Shown here piece by piece: positions 22,300 to 33,802 of a stretch of DNA of 64,000 nt (the first letter of the stretch is position 1; each line of letters begins with the position of its first letter). The stretch is taken from contig OX422208.1 in the NCBI GenBank assembly GCA_949130495.1, positions 644,388,023 to 644,452,022 of the forward strand, given 5' to 3'. Made by a program: the position numbers and the translations under genes. The stretch comes from Sambucus nigra (Eukaryota; Streptophyta; Magnoliopsida; Dipsacales; Adoxaceae). Below the pieces are notes generated by a model, which did not search any database, had not been told where the DNA came from, and saw nothing but the letters and a program-made list of their open reading frames with translations.

Positions 22300-22690
22300 A
22301 TAGTGGATGAATTCATAATGGACAATTAAATAATAAAAGAGATTTGCCAAAAATGCAAATCCTAACATTATAAAATTGTACATTAGAACTCATCCAAAGA
22401 AATAAATTCTAGATCATTAATTTATATTGAGATAATTTCTAAAAATACAAATTCTCAACATAAAGGAATGGATTAGAATTTACCTCTCATGAGGAATAAA
22501 TTCAACTACATCAATCTATTTTGAAATAATTGCTAAAAATGCAAAAATTCATAATAGATGGGTGGGGTGAAATTTATCCTAGAGATAAATTTCACTACAC
22601 ACCTCTATATTGAGATATTTGCTAAAAATGCAAATACTCTCTAAAGAGGAGTGTAGAGAAATTTACCACACAAAGCTTAAAAACTAATTT
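22300..22690 (+). repeat. About 91-bp tandem repeat, four units
   Basis: The sequence GAGATAATTTGCTAAAAATG followed by CAAAT recurs at about 22,339, 22,429, 22,523 and 22,612. Spacing is 89-94 bp and the text between is diverged (AATAAATT..ACTACA segments). Confidence 0.75.
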
Positions 22691-24554
22691 GGAGATCCCC
22701 TTGAAAATGGCCCAAGTCTTCAATTTATATGGTGCACATGGAGGCTAGGGGTAAATTAGGTAATTGACACGAGTGTGCATGGAAATGGTGAGAGGAGAAT
22801 GAGGTGTGAGGGTGTTGAGGTTATGAGGGTGAGGGGATTGAAATAAAATCTGATTTGGTAAAAGGGGTATTTTGAGCAATGGTTAAAAGTTGGTAGTTGG
22901 GGGGTATTTTTGGGTAAAAGGGGTTTTTATTTGGTACATGGATTTTAAATGGTTTTGTTGGCTTGCTTTGGAATTGGGAGATAAGTCGTGGCATTTAATT
23001 GGAGAATTGGGTTTTTGGTGGAGGTAGTGGGTTGACTGTTTGGTACGGGGTATGGGGTATGGGTTTAGAAGTTGTTGTCGGGTATGGGTCGAAGGTTGAG
23101 AGCTGGCCGGAGTGGCAGGTCGACGCCAGAGTTGGAGATGGTTTCGGAGTCGCCGACTTTTGGAGGGTTAGGGGTGGGATGGAGGTTCGGCTGGAGGTGG
23201 CCGACGGGTAGGGCGTTAGAGGGTTGCCGGAGAGAGAGAGAGGTTGGGTTCAGGCGACGGGACCGCCTACGGTGGCGTCGACAGGGAGGTCGCACAGTTG
23301 CGGCACAGTAGGGGTCGCCGGAGTGTTCATGGCTGGCTGACGATGGGATCGTCGCCGGCGGTGCGATCAGGTAGGAGGACGGGTAGGTGGTTGAAGCTCC
23401 GGGTTTCGGGTTAAAGGTTTTTCTGCCAGGGGATTGTGGAGAGAGAAAGAGGTGGGTTAGCTTTTGTAGAGGTTTTGGGTTATGGAGGTAAGGAGAGAGA
23501 AAGTGGGTTTGGTGGGAGGTTGAAGATGAGCGTGGGGGTTATTTTTTGTGGTGAGTTGTAGGGTAAAATGGTGAGGGTGAGTGAAGTGGTTTTAGGTGTA
23601 TTGGTGTGTATAGGATAGGTAGGTGTGAGTGTATATTAGTGTATTCAATTTGTGACCCTAAAATAACACTAACTACCTAAAAATAAAAATAATAAAATAA
23701 AATCTAACTAACTAAAAAAAAATTATTAAAACTTAAGAAAGTAAAATCCTAAGCTATTAAAAACTAAAATAATAAAACAAAAGAAATGAAAAATGAAAAA
23801 TCTAATAAAATATGAAAACAAGAGTCCTAAAATATAAAATCTAATAAATTAACAATAAACTCGTAAAACAAGAGTCCTAAAATAAGACTAAACTAAAAGC
23901 TAATAAAAATAAAAATAAAGATAAAATAAAATAAATAAAAATACACTAATAAAATAGAAAATAGAAAAATAGAAAATGAAACCTAAAAATTCTAAAAAAA
24001 TCTAAAACAAATTCTAAAAATAAAATTGACTCAAACTAAAAATCTAAAAAATATAAAAATGTACAAACTAAACACACACAGGCTTGGGGTGATGATTTGG
24101 GCTAGGTTTAGGTTCGGGTTTGGTTACGAGAGAGGGAATTTAGCTCCATTCAACGCGCATTTGCCTCGATATATAGCTTTTGACACCGCAAACGGACGTT
24201 TGACCTACAAAATAAACATTTAAGTGCATAAGACCCATATTATCGAAAATTAGAAACTAAAGTACGTCTATTCGGGGTATAAAATGAATAATTTTGTGTG
24301 CTTATCAATTGCCATCAGATCTGGCTGAATAACTCAAACTTGATCTGTGTTCTCCATGGAAAGCAGATGGATTCTGAACTCGGAAGAAGTGGTCAGGAAA
24401 TGGACGGAACTCCGGGGTTATTTGACTGAAGATCGGAGCTAATAAGGAGCCAGGCCAAGCGCGTGTAATCGACCTGAGAAGGTGAAAAATGGGATTTATT
24501 TTTGAAAAAAAAAGAATGAAAATATTTTTGACATTTTTTTTTAGATTGAAAGAT

Positions 24555-24705
24555 AAAATACTTTTGTATTTTTGATAAAGAGAGGATAAACGTTTTTGGA
24601 TTTTGGATAAAGAACGGAGAAATATTTTTGGATTTTTTGATAAAGGAAGGAGAAATATTGTTTTTGTACTTTTGATAAAGAAAGGAGAAATATTTTTTGG
24701 AGACA
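24555..24705 (+). repeat. Short tandem repeat of about 35-45 bp in the leader
   Basis: Four imperfect copies of TTTTGATAAAGAAAGGAGAA followed by ATATTTTTGGA. A - strand ORF across 24,393-24,767 is a by-product of this repeat and is not called as a gene. Confidence 0.65.
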
Positions 24706-25693
24706 GGTCTGAGCATGATTATTATAATTATTATGTTCTCACTTGTGTTAAATTCTCTTAAATGCAAAATGAAATGCCGGACGGGACCCGAGCCTTAAAA
24801 AGTTAGGTTTGTAACATATGCAAAGCTATGGTTGGACTTGTAACCAGGCTCACAGGAAGGGTCCCATTTTAAAAATTAGCAAAAATTTGGGCGACAGGCC
24901 GACCCGGAATTTTGACAGAGTTTCGGGTCGAAACCGACGATCTAACATGTGTGTAGACTTGACACCTATATGTGGGTATGCAGTTTGTTGGGTGAGTTGG
25001 AAAGGGTTCCCTCATTTGGCGTGATTTCCAAGATATACGTCTTGCTTTTGAGGGCAATCGGTACGTGTGGACAAGCCATTTGATATACCTGAGTGCACGT
25101 GAATTACTTTACTATATACCTCGTGGGGATGGTACGTGTGACAGCGAATTTGATATACTCGGCATACGTGAAAGAGCTCCCTGCGATATACCTCCCGTCA
25201 TAACTTCAGTCAAGAGGTACGATGCGAGGGAACCGTTCGATATACGTCGAAGGTACTCGACTAATGGAAGGTGAGAGTCATATCGCTTAGGATGACTGCG
25301 CCCTACCGGACCAACACCCATCACGAAGTGACCCTCCAGCTACTAGACAAAATTTAGTAAATAACAATGCTCTTTGGTGATGTCGCGTGAATCATGCATG
25401 AGTCTCTTATTAGTATCTTATGATGAGAGTATCTTTTTTGATCATGCCAAATAAGGGGTAAAGTACAAGTACCAATAGTATACCAAGCATGGATAAGTGA
25501 TGCGTGCAACATGTGGATATACGTGATCTTAAGTTCACGTGGTGCGGAGTGTACATGGAGAATCTTCTACAAGTGTGTGAATAGAAGCATAATCATGAGG
25601 TACACATGAATAATAAAGGGGAACATGCAAATAGGGGAATATACAAGAAAATAAAACACCCATGTAAATAGAGTCTAGCCGTCTTGAACAAAT

Positions 25694-25711
25694 TCCCCAG
25701 CGGAGTCACCA
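25694..25711 (-). promoter_or_regulatory. Primer-binding site of element B (tRNA-Arg type)
   Basis: The - strand reads TGGTGACTCCGCTGGGGA, one base after the LTR end. This type of primer site, complementary to tRNA-Arg, is characteristic of Ogre/Tat elements. It is a good lineage marker and fixes the orientation. Confidence 0.85.
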
Positions 25712-25712
25712 G

Positions 25713-27821
25713 TGTGGCCATCCCTGATCCTCGCGGGACTGCGGCCACCCCCTTTTTATTCCTTGCACAGAGAGAGAGAGAGAGATAAAGGGTATGGTGA
25801 GAGGATCTTGGTCTCGCGCATCCCTCTTGGGAGCACTTCGGCCGTCGTCGACGATGTGTGAGGTGAAAAATGTAGAGAGATGGAGTCGCCAGTCTATTTT
25901 GCTCAAAACAGACAAAAGAAGGTGGAACCATCCCGAAGGACTGCATCAAAGACATACTGATACATATGAAACCAAAAATGATTCGAGTTGGATTCGGAGG
26001 CTAAGTTACGGAATGGAAAGGTGTTAGGCACCCATTCTGCCCTTGCGGTCTCTCATGGATTGTTGTTATTTTCCTTTATTTCCCCGTGATACGTGTGCAT
26101 GTGTATATGTAATGGAGATAGGAATCATCGACTTGTATCATGGAAGATAAAGCGAGTCATCCATAATAATGTTCCTAAAAGTAATATTACAAAATAGGAT
26201 TTACGTGATTATCCTAGCGTTGATCGTTATAATGAAACGATAACGCATATGGAATAACATGCCACTAAGAACAAATATATGTATATGTAAATATGTAAAA
26301 TCTAAGAGAATTAAGTTAAAGAATTATAAAAATAGAAAATTAGAAAAAAGTAGGACTTGAGACTCAGGTTTTACCCTGAGACACCTACGTAGCCTATATA
26401 GGCATCAAAGTCCACGTAGTTCGTATGCAAAACGAGGGGTGGGATTTATCCCATAAATCCAATTGGGGACTTCTCTTATGTGTGTGTGTGTGTGTAAAAA
26501 AGGTGTTTTAGTAGTGAGAAAAGTGTGAGAATTCCCGTTTGGAATTTATGAGCAAACCCTCTTTTTCTTGTTTTCTTTGGGTTTTATTTATATGAAAAAA
26601 AGAGATGTGCAATAATACTAAATAAAAAGTATACTAGGATATGTGAGATAGAGAGAATAAAAGTGCTAAGTAATAAAACAAGTTAATGTGAATTTAGGAG
26701 AATTGGAGAAAGTTTGACCTTCTCGAAGATCTTGAGCTTGATCTTGAATGTTGGAGATAAGACCTTGCACTCGGGTGATGATGAAGAGTAGTTAATTCAC
26801 CAATTTTTATGGAAAAGATGATGAAAAGTGAGGGTTGGAATGGGATTTGGATATAGAAATCACGCTGACTTCGAGGGGGTTTTCTGAGTTCGCTGAGAGT
26901 GATGGATCTCAGATCTTGGGTCCTTTGGAATGAGGTCAGGCCCTCCTTTTTATAGGCCCAGGGCATTATCGATCGGCATAGGTCTGGTCCTTCCAATCGA
27001 CATGTGCTTTTAGGCAGGATTTTGAACCTGTGGTTTGGCAGTCTCATTCAGGTTCTTTCAGAAAAATGGTTGTAAAACACAATTCGTTGATTCGAATCAC
27101 GCATGGGGTGAACCACTGTGGAGGTACATTAGAGACCTTTGAAAGTAATTTGGACTGCTTCCGGGTCAGAGAGTTATCTTTGGGACAAGTGTGGCTCAGA
27201 AACGCTCGTCGGATCTTTAGACGGGGGATCGTCGTACGCAAAAGGATCGTTCATCCGTATGGTAAGTCAGAATCGCACATGAGGTGGACCGTTGGAAAGG
27301 TTATGAGATGTAATTTGACATTCCAAAGAGTTTGACCTGGTTTGAGGAGTTGACTTCGGTCAATCGGGGTCTGAAAGCATTCGATGACCTTTAAGAGTAA
27401 AAAGGATCGTTCTTCCGCACTGTAAGTTAGAATTACGCATGGGGAAGACCGTTGGAAAGGGTTTTCAGTGTTCTTTGAAGATCCATTCAGTATCGATAAA
27501 TCTAAAGAGATGACTTTGGTCAAATAGAGCTCGGGAGCGTTCGGTGGCCTCTTAATTAAGTTTCAAGGGAAAATAGGTCGTTCGTCCGCACCGTAAGTCA
27601 GAATCGCGCACGGGATGGATACTTGGAAAGGGATTTCAATGACCTTTGAAAATTCATTAAGTCTCAGTCGAGCTGAAGAATTTAACTTTTGGTCAAACGA
27701 AGCCTAGGAGCGCCCGATGTCTTTAAGGTCAATACTCGGGGTATGACTTAGGTTTGTAGTAATGAAGGGAGGTGCTATGGACCTAATGAGAGGTTAGGGG
27801 TGCTAGAATGAGGTGTCTATA
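25713..27821 (-). repeat. 5' LTR of element B (about 2.1 kb)
   Basis: It is the reverse complement of, and collinear with, the solo LTR at 14,077-16,246. The inner end reads GGGATGGCCACA. The outer end is TATAGACACC, where the family has TGTAGACACC. It carries the same fourfold U3 repeat, a TATA box near 26,950 and a short GT microsatellite near 26,481. The outer flank is an RT fragment of another element, so B inserted into that element. Confidence 0.88.
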
Positions 27822-27825
27822 GTCG

Positions 27826-28198
27826 GAAATTTTTTTTCTCTTGGTGAGCATATCATCTATGTACACTTCATGTTTTTACCAATCTGGTCTTTAAAAACCT
27901 TGTTCACTAGTCTTTGATAGGTTGCTCCAGCGTTCTTCAACCCAAAGGGCATGATATTGTAACAATAAATTCCTCGACAGGTAATAAAGGAAGTGTTTTT
28001 CTTGTCTTCAAGTTTCATCTTAATCTAATTATAATTAGGATAAGCATCCATGAAACTGAGCAGTTTATGGCTTGTTGTTGCATCGACCGATTAATCAATC
28101 CTTGGCAAAAAAAAGTGATCTTTCGGACATGCCTTATTGAGGTCTGTGAAGTGTATACACATGCGCCATTTGTCATTCTTCTTCTTAACCATTACCAT
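27826..28198 (-). pseudogene. Orphan gypsy reverse-transcriptase shard
   Basis: The - strand reads KKKNDKWRMCIHFTDLNKAC, then SFMDAYPNYN, then YCYNIMPFGLKNAGATYQRL, and ends at EVYIDDMLTKR with the YIDD motif at 27,845-27,868. It resembles the RT of element C at 54,440-54,780 more than that of element B. Its right end is cut by the CACTA terminus at 28,199 and its left end by the LTR of B. It is the oldest layer visible at this spot. Confidence 0.87.
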
Positions 28199-28435
28199 CA
28201 CTACACCAAAACTATCGACTTGTGAAGGTCTAAAACCGTGACAAGTCAAACTTGTGAAGGTCTTTAACCGTGATAAGTCTGGGGGTGATAACTGCTTTTG
28301 TCACGAACTTGTCGCGGTCTTTTACCATGACAAACCCGTGACAAAACCTAAAAAATTATCTAGGTTAAAGACTATGACAAGTTCGTGATAAATTTCTTTA
28401 TCAAGGACTTGTCACGGTCAAAGACCGTGATAATT
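28199..28435. repeat. Terminal and subterminal repeats of CACTA element 1
   Basis: The CACTA terminus is followed by at least six variants of ACTTGTCACGGT(C/T) and its inverse ACCGTGACAAGT. The variants are arranged so that neighbouring copies can pair into stems. Confidence 0.8.
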
Positions 28436-28899
28436 CTGGGCAGAATTAAAAAAAACTGTTGGGCATTATGGCCAATGCCACTGCCCAATAGTATATTTGT
28501 ATCCGTTATAGCAAAATTATACCTGTCCATACAGCATATATCAAAATAAAATAGAAATAATGTACCAAATCAACATGTACCAAATCATGGCATATATAAT
28601 CCATATCCAAATAAAATAGAAATAAAAATACCCATGTCCAAACCAACAGATAAAATGGAAATACAAATATCCAATATCCAAATAAAAAAGATATAAATAA
28701 TGTCATGGCACAATGTCTTGAGAAGGTTGGAGGGTGAAGGAAGGCCACACGATATATGCATTGACAACCCCATCAATTCTCTCAACACCGCATTGTTGGC
28801 ACAACCATAGAGGTGAGTTCTACTTTTTGAACACCACATGCATGACGAGCAACCTCATCTTAATTTATTGGAGGGGACATCTATGAACCACCATACCCG

Positions 28900-30067
28900 G
28901 GAGGAAGGACATGTCCCTCAACCCCCTCGCTATCCTCTCCCCATAATATATGTCGAGTAAAAACATGCTCTGCCAATGGAGTATTGACATAGGCCGCTCG
29001 GCGGGAGTCAAGATGGAAAATGGATCATATGGCAGCGATCTGCCCCCTTATCCTTCTCCTTCTCCTTCTCCTTACCCCTCCCCAACTGACGCTTATTGAA
29101 GGCATACATATCTAGGACTATCGCCTCCAACCTTGATAGCTTATCCGCATCAGACTGCGACTCATGCACTTCCTTAAGCTTTGCTTGAAACGAAAAAGGT
29201 ACACGATTAGTTAATTAAGTAAATAAAAAAATTATAATGTAATTAAAAAATTAAACATTTATAACTTACAATCGTGACTGTGACGCTCGGGGCCACCCCC
29301 TTGTCCTTGCCCTTCTTAGTCCGAATTTCCACATAGGCATCGAGCCTATGTGGCCTACCCCCAGGGCCACTCCCCATCTCCTAAAATAAAATAATGCAGA
29401 ATTAGTAAGTAATGCAAAGTAATTCCAAATTAGAATAACATAAAACTAAAATTAAAGAAAAATAAAAACTTACCATCCCGTGCTCCACCTCGGCGTAATA
29501 TGTTCGCCCGGAGTAGTGCACGACCAACGTTTTGCCCAATTTTCCCTCCCTGATTAGTGAGATGCCAATTGTCGCTCATCGATCTCATTGTCGACAAACT
29601 TTTGCCACTGTACCAATGAGATCGGCTCATTCGAGGGTACGGTGTCATGTACACTGGGAATAGACTCTCGGGTCTTCCCAAAGTACCGTGCCGACATATT
29701 CTTCTTCCACGTCTTATATTGATCCCTCAACTATTTCAACGTGGAGTCGCGGACATGTGGGGACAGGCCGAATTGTTCCTGTCAAACAAATACAAACCAA
29801 AAAGGCAGTCACAAAATTAGCATTTAGGTGTAGTGTTATAAATATAAATACACTACTAGTAGTGCCCCCTCAGATCCTAATCTTGACCTCATTAGGCATG
29901 GCCCTCTAATCAGTGTAACCTGGGCCAACAATCGCCTTTGGTAACTCTAGTGATCTAGCCAATAATGTCGTCTTATTCTCGACGACAGATCCTAATTTGC
30001 CCCATTTTGGGGGCCTACTGGTCGAGGAGCCCTCGTCGCCTCTGCTACCGCGCTGGGATGTAGACAT
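28900..30067 (-). pseudogene. CACTA element 1 second ORF, Transposase_24-like
   Basis: Read leftward from 30,067: a start MSTSQRGSRGDEGSSTSRPP, then FGLSPHVRDSTLK, a stop, LRDQYKTWKKNMSARYFGK and SLVQWQKFVDNEIDERQ. A shifted frame then gives KTLVVHYSGRTYYAEVEHGM, followed by RPHRLDAYVEIRTKKGKDK and a Lys/Glu-rich coiled stretch. The pattern of a Trp-rich block followed by a conserved GR.SYAEVEHGM-like region fits the plant Ptta/En-Spm transposase family. Probable introns separate the blocks. Stops and shifts make it a relic. Confidence 0.55.
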
Positions 30068-30523
30068 TTTCTGCAAAAATTATTATTATTGGTACAAATA
30101 TGTATATGGACTTTGAATTAATGCTCAAATTCGATAATAACAATACATATGCTATCAATTTCAATTTATACCAATATTAATACCAATTTATATCAATTTC
30201 AATTTATACTAATACCAATACCCAATACCAAATTGAATTTACACACGCACAATGCCCCCCCCCCCCGAACACACATTTTCAGGTCTTGGACTTTGAATTA
30301 ATGCTTAAATTGATTAAAATCCAAATTAACATAGTCACTAACCATACGACAATGTTGGTTCAAATCCGATAATAACAAAGCATTAGAAGAATACAACCAC
30401 TGGTTATTACGAGTATTAAAATGATCGAGTAGAAATGAATAAAAAGCATTAAATTTTCGTCCAATGATAATAAAGCACTATAATAATACAGTCACTGGTC
30501 ATTACAAATAATTGGAATACTTA

Positions 30524-31085
30524 TTACAAATCTAAAAATTGTTTCAAATTCGGGTTATCATAAAAAATGGATTGATATACGATAGGATCAGCCAAGTCAT
30601 CCACACTATTGTTTAGACGCTTTGGTGCATGTAGGATGATTGACCACAACTCGTTGTTGACATACTCCGAGTAAAACACTTGCTTGACCTTTTGAAAAGC
30701 ACAAACAAACAGCTCATCGCTCACGTGTTCGTTGCCCTTCAACTTGGACAAGTCAACCATGATCAAATTGGTCCCAAGATTAACTTTACAAGTATTTTTA
30801 TTCTCAACTCTTATCTAATCACAGTAAAATACAATCTCTTTGAAGCTTGCATAGTTCAATTCAAATATATTTTGAATTACACCATTGTAAGTCATTTTAG
30901 CTTCAATGAGGTTTTAATCTTTCGCGCTCGCTCGAAAGAAAGTGAGAGCCTTATACGAAATGTCCGAGTTTTGTACATTTGTATTTTCCTTGTACACCCA
31001 TGCACCGAATATGTAACCGTTCAATCAAAACTTTTTGTACTCTTGTGTATTACAAAATTAATCATGTATAAAAATTAAAATAATT
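30524..31085 (-). pseudogene. DUF4216 region of CACTA element 1 transposase
   Basis: On the - strand: YNGVIQNIFELNYASFKEIV, FYCD, a stop, then VNLGTNLIMVDLSKLKGNEH, VSDELFVCAFQKVKQVFYSE and NELWSIILHAP. This is the C-terminal DUF4216 block that follows TNP2 and DUF4218 in plant CACTA transposases. Several stops are present. Confidence 0.75.
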
Positions 31086-31299
31086 TAAACTTACTTTTTC
31101 CATTCTTCGACATCTTTATATGTGTCAAATAGATAACGAGCTACTTGTTCATGTTGCAAACTCTTTAATTTCACTCGTTTACCCATCATATGACCACCCC
31201 ATCGACGAACTCATCAATCTCATCCACGCTGGTCGAGTCAGACATATATTCCAGAGTGTAGATTGATGACTCCACGGTGATGTATTCCTCTGTAATTAT

Positions 31300-31705
31300 C
31301 CTTCAATGTATCGTGTATGCTTAACGTAATCTTTAAAAGATTTCATCAATCTTTCAAATGGATACATCCACCGATATCTAACTGGGCCGTAAAGAAGTGT
31401 CTCGCCGTATAGGTGTACCAATAAGTAAACACTTATGTTAAAGAAAGGTGGGGGAAATTACCTCTCCAACACACAAATCACTTCAGTCATCGCCAATTTT
31501 GTGGCCACTATGTGATCTCGATTGACTATCTTCTCACATAAAAGTGAGAAACATATACGAATTTGTGTAATAGCCTTCTACAAATCCTTATGCTTGGAGA
31601 AACAATGCTTAAACAATAGAGGAACGAATTGCATGATCACATGCCAATCGTGGGACTTACACTTATGTAAATCATGGGTAGCAAAATTCACAGTCATTTG
31701 CAAGT
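31300..31705 (-). pseudogene. TNP2 C-terminus / DUF4218 of CACTA element 1
   Basis: On the - strand: HKCKSHDWHVIMQFVPLLFK, then ITQIRICFSLLCEKIVNRDH, then FPPPFFNISVYLLVHLYGET and YGPVRYRWMYPFERLMKSFK. The KSHDWHV and RYRWMYPFER motifs are diagnostic for this block of plant En/Spm transposases. Confidence 0.85.
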
Positions 31706-31760
31706 TGGACGGAAAATTAGATGGAACCTTCAAATTATGATCTACATTGTCATCCTCCCC

Positions 31761-32066
31761 TTATACATCTATCTTACTTGTTGAAGGTTGTTGTGAAGGT
31801 TTCTCGGGGGTAAAAGGAACTTTGGATTTTCCATGAAAAACACAAATTCGATAACTATCTTGTATACCCCATCTTAACAAAAGTAATTCAACTTTTTTCA
31901 ACTCAAACACCTTACCATTCTTACACATAGTACACAGACACGAAAACTCTTCATCATTATGACATCTCTTTGAGTATTTCAAAAATTCTTTAGCCCCTCT
32001 GCGAAACACATCCCCTAATCTATTTGTCTCACCCATCCACTCTTTGTATTTTGAATATCCCATCAT
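31761..32066 (-). pseudogene. Transposase-associated N-terminal domain of CACTA element 1
   Basis: The 101-codon frame begins MMGYSKYKEWMGETNRLGDV and continues FRRGAKEFLKYSKRC. It then has a Cys pair (CLCTMCKN) and YRICVFHGKS. These match the Transpos_assoc domain that opens plant TNP2 proteins. The catalytic core that should follow is missing, and the next block is DUF4218, so the element has an internal deletion of the transposase. Confidence 0.85.
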
Positions 32067-32120
32067 AGCTACTACAAATAATCACTTATTATGGGTAAGA
32101 AGCGTATATTCATGGATTAG

Positions 32121-33180
32121 TATAAAAAAAGTGTGAACATTTAGTTTCCTTTATTATAAACAATCACCTATTGAATGCGTATGCATAAGAACTAGAAGGC
32201 TAGTTTCTATGCACACTATATGTAATTTAAATTAGTTATAAATGTTACAAAATCGTTAGATCGTGCATTCAAATGAGAATACATGCAAGTGTTATATAAG
32301 AAGTTGACTTAATGTAAATTTATTCGTGCATTCAAATTCAAATTAAAATTCAATTTTAATTTTAATTTGAAATCAAAATTAAAATTCAATTTATAATATT
32401 AATTCCTATTTCATCCATCTCCTCTAAAGGTTGAGTGGTACTATCCTATTCAAGATCGCATATTTCTGTAATATACTTAACAACTCATGCACATTGTTCT
32501 AATTTGAGGACAATTCGACATCATATTCCCATAGTTCAAGTACACGACATAGATTCGCAGGTGTGAGTGTTATTTTAATTTATCAATTGAAATAACACTT
32601 AACATCGCATCATCTAGTATGTACCTAGAGAACATTAAGATACGACTATAGAACTTTCCCCCAAAGTAACAAGTTTAAGCCACTAAGAATATTATTATAC
32701 AAAAAATATGCAGTCCCAAATTGTCCAAACGGGACAATTCGAGAGATCTCGTTATAGGGGTAATGACTCTCAAACTAGTTTAAAGGCTATTGAATGCATA
32801 AGCATAAGAACTAGAAGGCTAGTATCTATGCGCACTATATGTAATTTAAAGTTTGTTTCATTTAATAATGTCTTATCACAATTCGAGAGATTTCATTTAA
32901 TTATGTAATTTAAAGTATGTTTTATTTAATTTAATGTACGCATAAGAACTAACACTTATACCAATTTATACCAATATCAATACCAATTCAAATTCAAATT
33001 CAATTTATAACCAATTTATACCAATTTACCCCAATATCAATACCAGTTCAATTCCAATTTCAATTTATACCAATTCAATTCAATTCAAATTCAATATCAA
33101 TACCAATGCAATTCATGTTATAAGATCGGGGCACACCGAATCATCTATTTACTCATTACGATCAATCCATGCAATAATTC
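32121..33180. repeat. AT-rich DNA with a 62-bp direct repeat
   Basis: ATTGAATGC..AAGAACTAGAAGGCTAGT..ATGTAATTTAA occurs at about 32,170-32,235 and 32,789-32,850 with few differences. The rest is TATACCAAT-rich low-complexity sequence at 32,950-33,110. No gene is seen. Confidence 0.6.
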
Positions 33181-33571
33181 ACACACACTTTCTACAACTC
33201 CATTCTATCACACTCTCACACACACACACACATACATTGACATGTAAAATTTCATTTCCAGCTTGACCGCAAACCTTAACTTTCTTCACTCTAAAATCAA
33301 ACCCCTAATTTGGACTCCCAAATCAAACCCCTAACTTTCTTCACTCACACACACTGACCCCCCTCCCCCCCACATAGACCCCCCATACCCACACACCTAC
33401 ACACACACACACACACACATAACTACCCCCATTACCCCCCCCCCCCTCACACACACAGAGCCATGCACACATAAACCTACACACATATACCCACCTACAC
33501 ACCCACACCCACATCCACCTACACATACACACATACACAAAGGAGATAAATAGATAGAGAGATAGATAGAT

Positions 33572-33625
<54 letters not shown>
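33181..33625. repeat. Simple-sequence block: CA, poly-C and GATA/GA microsatellites
   Basis: CA runs near 33,215 and 33,400, C-runs near 33,361 and 33,437, and a GATA to GA tract at 33,548-33,622. Long Ser/Leu- or Cys/Val-rich ORFs on the - strand here are translations of the microsatellites, not genes. Confidence 0.9.
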
Positions 33626-33802
33626 GTTATGTAGAGAGAGAAAAATGAAAAATATCCGAAGAGATGAAATAATATCCACATAACAAAAATAAGAAAGGGA
33701 AATGCAAACCAATATCCGGTACATATTGGAGTACATATAAATGAAATATAAAGCTCTCTCTCACAAGTACACTAAAGAAAATAGTTGCCTAAAGGATCAC
33801 TG

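Larger units (their letters stand above)
21151..25693 (-). other. Long leader (about 4.5 kb) of element B
   Basis: There is no recognisable protein between the primer site and gag. The part near gag (21.2-22.7 kb) is very AT-rich with a 91-bp tandem repeat. 22.7-23.65 kb is strongly G-rich on the + strand. 23.65-24.06 kb is A-rich low-complexity. 24.5-24.7 kb and 25.0-25.25 kb hold short repeats. Ogre-type elements have long leaders, sometimes with an extra ORF, but none is convincing here. The abrupt composition changes could mark nested insertions that I cannot delimit. Confidence 0.5.
28199..32120 (-). mobile_element. CACTA (En/Spm-like) element 1, - strand, one end visible
   Basis: The terminus CACTACACCAAAA begins at 28,199. 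The next 250 bp hold inverted and direct copies of a CTTGTCACGGTCAAAGACCG-like subterminal motif, as in transposase-binding regions of En/Spm elements. Upstream on the - strand lie a second ORF and a TNP2-type transposase with an internal deletion. The matching far end was not found. Low-complexity TATACCAAT repeats shared by 30,130-30,230 and 32,950-33,110 suggest the element may extend to about 33.1 kb. It interrupts the RT shard. Confidence 0.83.

Noticed and set aside
22999..23311. Overlapping Gly/Arg-rich ORFs on both strands
   Set aside because: They arise from G-rich low-complexity sequence in the leader. No start context or conserved motif.
33341..33736. Two overlapping - strand ORFs of 94-131 codons
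   Set aside because: They are translations of GA, GATA, CA and poly-C microsatellites (Ser/Leu, Cys/Val runs), not proteins.
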